From: JBBQBQ01 sp038317685
GTDB lineage: Bacteria > Desulfobacterota > Desulfuromonadia > Desulfuromonadales > DDH964
Length of the DNA: 8,735 nt
Direction: 5' to 3'
Assembly (NCBI GenBank): GCA_038317685.1
Contig: JBBQBQ010000144.1
Location: 1 to 8,735, forward strand
The notes under the pieces: model-generated
Databases searched by the model: none
Told to the model about the DNA's origin: nothing
What the model saw: only the letters and a program-made list of their open reading frames with translations
Translations under genes and position numbers: made by a program
Part shown: one piece after another, positions 6,481 to 8,735 of the stretch
Numbering within the stretch: position 1 is the first letter of the stretch
How the letters are laid out: every line of letters begins with the position of its first letter

Positions 6481-6855
6481 CTACGCGTTTTTCTTGTCGA
6501 GCACTTCATGGATGCGCTTAACGATGGTGAGGGGGTCGATCGGTTTTTCGAAGTAGGCGGTGCAACCGGCGTCCAGGACCTTGTCCCGGTCGCCGTACAT
6601 GGCGAAGGAGGTGATGGCGATGATCGGTATCGTCCCATCGGCTTCCGAGGCGCGAATGCGCCGGGTCGCCTCCAGGCCGTCGATGCCGGGAAGGTTGATA
6701 TCCATGACGATGAAGACGGGACGTTCGCGAATCGCCAGCTCTACCCCCTCCTCCCCGGTTTCGGCGGCGAGGACCTGATACCCGGCATGGCTGAGAGCGT
6801 AGGTCATCAGCCGCAGGTTATCGGCATTGTCTTCAACCACCAGGACTTTTTTCAT
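6481..6855 (-). CDS. Single-domain response regulator (CheY/DivK-like receiver)
   Basis: The 124-residue protein is one receiver domain with nothing attached. E8/D9 form the metal-binding acidic pair, D52 in IVMDINLPG is the phospho-acceptor, T82 is the switch residue and K104 in FEKP is the conserved lysine. The sequence MDINLPGIDGLEATRRIR and the ITSFAM segment are typical of DivK-like stand-alone receivers, which pass or buffer phosphoryl groups or bind a partner directly. Its ATG overlaps the stop of the upstream kinase gene by 4 nt (ATGA), so translation is probably coupled and that kinase is the obvious phosphodonor. GAGG, 7 nt upstream, is the ribosome site. With no output domain, its target must be another protein, possibly the two kinases encoded downstream. 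Confidence 0.94.
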   Translation of the reverse strand: MKKVLVVEDNADNLRLMTYALSHAGYQVLAAETGEEGVELAIRERPVFIVMDINLPGIDGLEATRRIRASEADGTIPIIAITSFAMYGDRDKVLDAGCTAYFEKPIDPLTIVKRIHEVLDKKNA

Positions 6856-8735
6856 GGCAACCTCACCGGAATGCGCAGGGAAAATCGGCTCCCCTGGCCG
6901 ATTTCGCTTTTAACCAGTATAACGCCTTTCAGAACATCGGCAGTCAGCTTCCGGGTGAGATAGAGTCCGAGTCCCGTCCCCGGAATGACCGGTTGCAGGG
7001 GAGGATTGAAGCGGACGAAGGGTTGGAACATCCTGGGGAGATCCTCGTCCCGGATGCCGATGCCGGTATCGGTCACGACGATCTCCACTAGCGCCCCAGG
7101 CGATGCCTTGCCGGAGCCCGGAGCGACCCGGGTCGCTACGGTGACGCTCCCCTGGTCGGTGAACTTTACCGCATTGCTCAACAGGTTGAGGACGCACTGC
7201 AGCAGCCGCCGGCGATCGGTTTCCATCGGTTGTGGGGATACGTCGAGGTGCAGGTCGATCCCCTTCTCCTCCAATTCCTTGGCGACCAGGCTCACCCCTT
7301 CTTCGACCAGATCCTGAAGGTCGAACTTCTCGGCGATCGACTCGACCATGCCGGTTTCGATCTTGGAGACATCGATCACGTCGTTGATGAGGGTGAGGAG
7401 GAGCTTGCCGCAGCGCAGGATGATGGCAAGATTCTCCTTTTGCTCGCTGTTGACCGGGCCGATCCATTCATCATGGAGGATGCTGGAAAAGCCGATGATG
7501 GAGTTCAAGGGGGTCCGCAGCTCGTGGCTCATGGAGGCGATGAACATCGACTTGAGACGGTCCAACTCCTGCAGCTTGGCGTTGGCCTCTTCCAGTTCGA
7601 CGGTCTTCTCGTTCAGGTCTTCGACGATGTTCATCAGCGCCAGCTGGATCTCCTCCAGTTCGGTCCGCTTGGTCTCCAGATCGCTGGTCCGCGCCTCGAC
7701 CCGTTCCTCCAACTCTTGGTTGAGCCGGAGGCGTTCCTCCTCTCCCTTCCTTCGTTCGCTGATGTCGTAGACGGTCGTCCGGCTCATCAGGAAGTTGCCG
7801 TCATCGTCGTAAATTCCGGTTGCGCTCACCAGGACCGGAAGGATCGAGCCGTCCTTGCGCACCAGCTCGAATTCCATGTCTTTGATCCAGCCCTGTTTCA
7901 GAAACCGCGGAAACTGCTCCTGGAAGATCTGCCGACTCCTGTCGGTGGCGACGTCCGCGAAGCGCAGTTTACCGATGACCTCCTCACGCGCATAACCGAG
8001 CCACTTTAGCTCGGTGCCGTTGATCCGGACGAAGTAGCCCTCCCGGTCCAGGGAGTGGTAACCGCAGGGGGCCTGGTTGTAAAGATCGAGGATCTCTTCG
8101 GAGGACTTGGCCAGCGCCTCCTGGGCCCGCTTGCGCTCGGTAATATCCTGCTGTACCGAAATGGAATGGATCGGATTTCCTTCAGCATCCCGTACCCGAT
8201 TGGTGTTGATGAGGACAGTGAGCTTTTGCCCACCTTTGGCAAGGACCACCATCTCGACATCCGACAGCTTTGCGGATGTCTGCCATTCTTCGAGGTACTC
8301 CTTCATCTTCGGCAACGATTCAGGGGCGAAAATGGATTGTATGGGCTGGCCGACCAGTTCTTCCTTCCGGTAGCCCAGGGCGTCGAGTGCGGCCCGGTTC
8401 ACGTCGAGGACCAATCCGTCCCCCGAAATCATGTAGCAATAACCCGGTTCGTTCTCGAAAAACTGCCGGAAGCGGTTCTCGCTCTCCGTCAGTTCCCGGG
8501 TCCGCTCTTCGACCTCGCGGTCGAGCCCCCGGTTCAGTGCAGAAAGCTCCTGGAAGAGGGAGATATTGTCGATCCTGGCCACGATCATTTCCGTCACGCG
8601 ACGGAGCATGTCGGTGGTCTTGGACAGGTTGTTATCGGATTTGTCATCCGCAAAGATGAAGAGGTTTGTTGCGGCGTAGCGGCTCCTGACGGGGATGCAG
8701 AGTGCCGCCGAAGGGACGAAACGATCTCCTTTCAT
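6852..8735 (-). CDS. Sensor histidine kinase, N-terminally cut by the window (GAF?-PAS-PAS-HisKA-HATPase)
   Basis: The open frame continues to the last base. A Met codon happens to sit at 8733-8735, but the first residues (VPSAALCIPV...NLFIFAD) look like the end of a GAF domain, so the true start is probably outside the window and this Met internal. Of the visible 627 residues, about 1-65 are GAF-like and 65-88 are a coiled coil. About 88-202 (ending VQQDITERK) and 212-330 (ending VYDISERRK) are two PAS/PAC sensors, and about 330-395 is a long coiled coil. HisKA has SMSHELRTPL, with H404, and the ATPase domain (about 505-625) has N521, DTGIGI (556-561) and GTGLGL (586-591). The kinase residues are canonical. 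No membrane segment is visible in this part. It is the first visible gene of the operon and overlaps the response regulator start by 4 nt. Confidence 0.92.
   Translation of the reverse strand: MKGDRFVPSAALCIPVRSRYAATNLFIFADDKSDNNLSKTTDMLRRVTEMIVARIDNISLFQELSALNRGLDREVEERTRELTESENRFRQFFENEPGYCYMISGDGLVLDVNRAALDALGYRKEELVGQPIQSIFAPESLPKMKEYLEEWQTSAKLSDVEMVVLAKGGQKLTVLINTNRVRDAEGNPIHSISVQQDITERKRAQEALAKSSEEILDLYNQAPCGYHSLDREGYFVRINGTELKWLGYAREEVIGKLRFADVATDRSRQIFQEQFPRFLKQGWIKDMEFELVRKDGSILPVLVSATGIYDDDGNFLMSRTTVYDISERRKGEEERLRLNQELEERVEARTSDLETKRTELEEIQLALMNIVEDLNEKTVELEEANAKLQELDRLKSMFIASMSHELRTPLNSIIGFSSILHDEWIGPVNSEQKENLAIILRCGKLLLTLINDVIDVSKIETGMVESIAEKFDLQDLVEEGVSLVAKELEEKGIDLHLDVSPQPMETDRRRLLQCVLNLLSNAVKFTDQGSVTVATRVAPGSGKASPGALVEIVVTDTGIGIRDEDLPRMFQPFVRFNPPLQPVIPGTGLGLYLTRKLTADVLKGVILVKSEIGQGSRFSLRIPVRLP

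Overview
This GC-rich bacterial window looks like a chromosomal segment of a Desulfuromonadia (Geobacter/Desulfuromonas-type) deltaproteobacterium. That placement is inferred from three things: a c-type cytochrome, a UGA codon that appears to encode selenocysteine, and a dense cluster of receiver-first histidine kinases. No sequence search was run. The window is almost fully coding, and no gene-free stretch exceeds about 170 bases.

Layout. (1) Bases 1-204, plus strand: the C-terminal tail of a class I c-type cytochrome, with its upstream part outside the window. A strong symmetric hairpin follows at 214-257. (2) Bases 283-1191, minus strand: a complete ketopantoate reductase (PanE/ApbA family), convergent with the cytochrome. 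(3) Bases 1192-1361: a divergent promoter region. (4) Bases 1362-1979, plus strand: a cytosolic DsbA/FrnE-like thiol-disulfide oxidoreductase. Its CxxC motif reads UGA-Pro-Trp-Cys, and a 7-bp stem-loop lies 13 nt after the UGA, so it is very probably a selenoprotein. An ordinary ORF call would start after the active site and miss it. (5) Bases 1988-2758, plus strand: an alpha/beta-hydrolase, 8 nt downstream and probably co-transcribed. (6) Bases 8735 down to 2834, minus strand: a four-gene signalling operon. In transcription order it holds a GAF-PAS-PAS histidine kinase (N-terminus cut by the window edge), a single-domain response regulator with a 4-nt overlap, a REC-PAS-kinase, and a REC-PAS-kinase-REC hybrid.

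How the genes may work together. The operon has three kinase cores and four receiver domains but no DNA-binding, cyclic-di-GMP or other output domain in view. It looks like a multi-input phosphorelay whose output lies elsewhere. The two downstream kinases share a closely related N-terminal receiver and linker, which indicates module duplication, but their PAS and kinase parts differ. One of them has Gly instead of the usual acidic residue after the phospho-accepting His. The main discovery-type signal in the window is the selenocysteine-encoding oxidoreductase.
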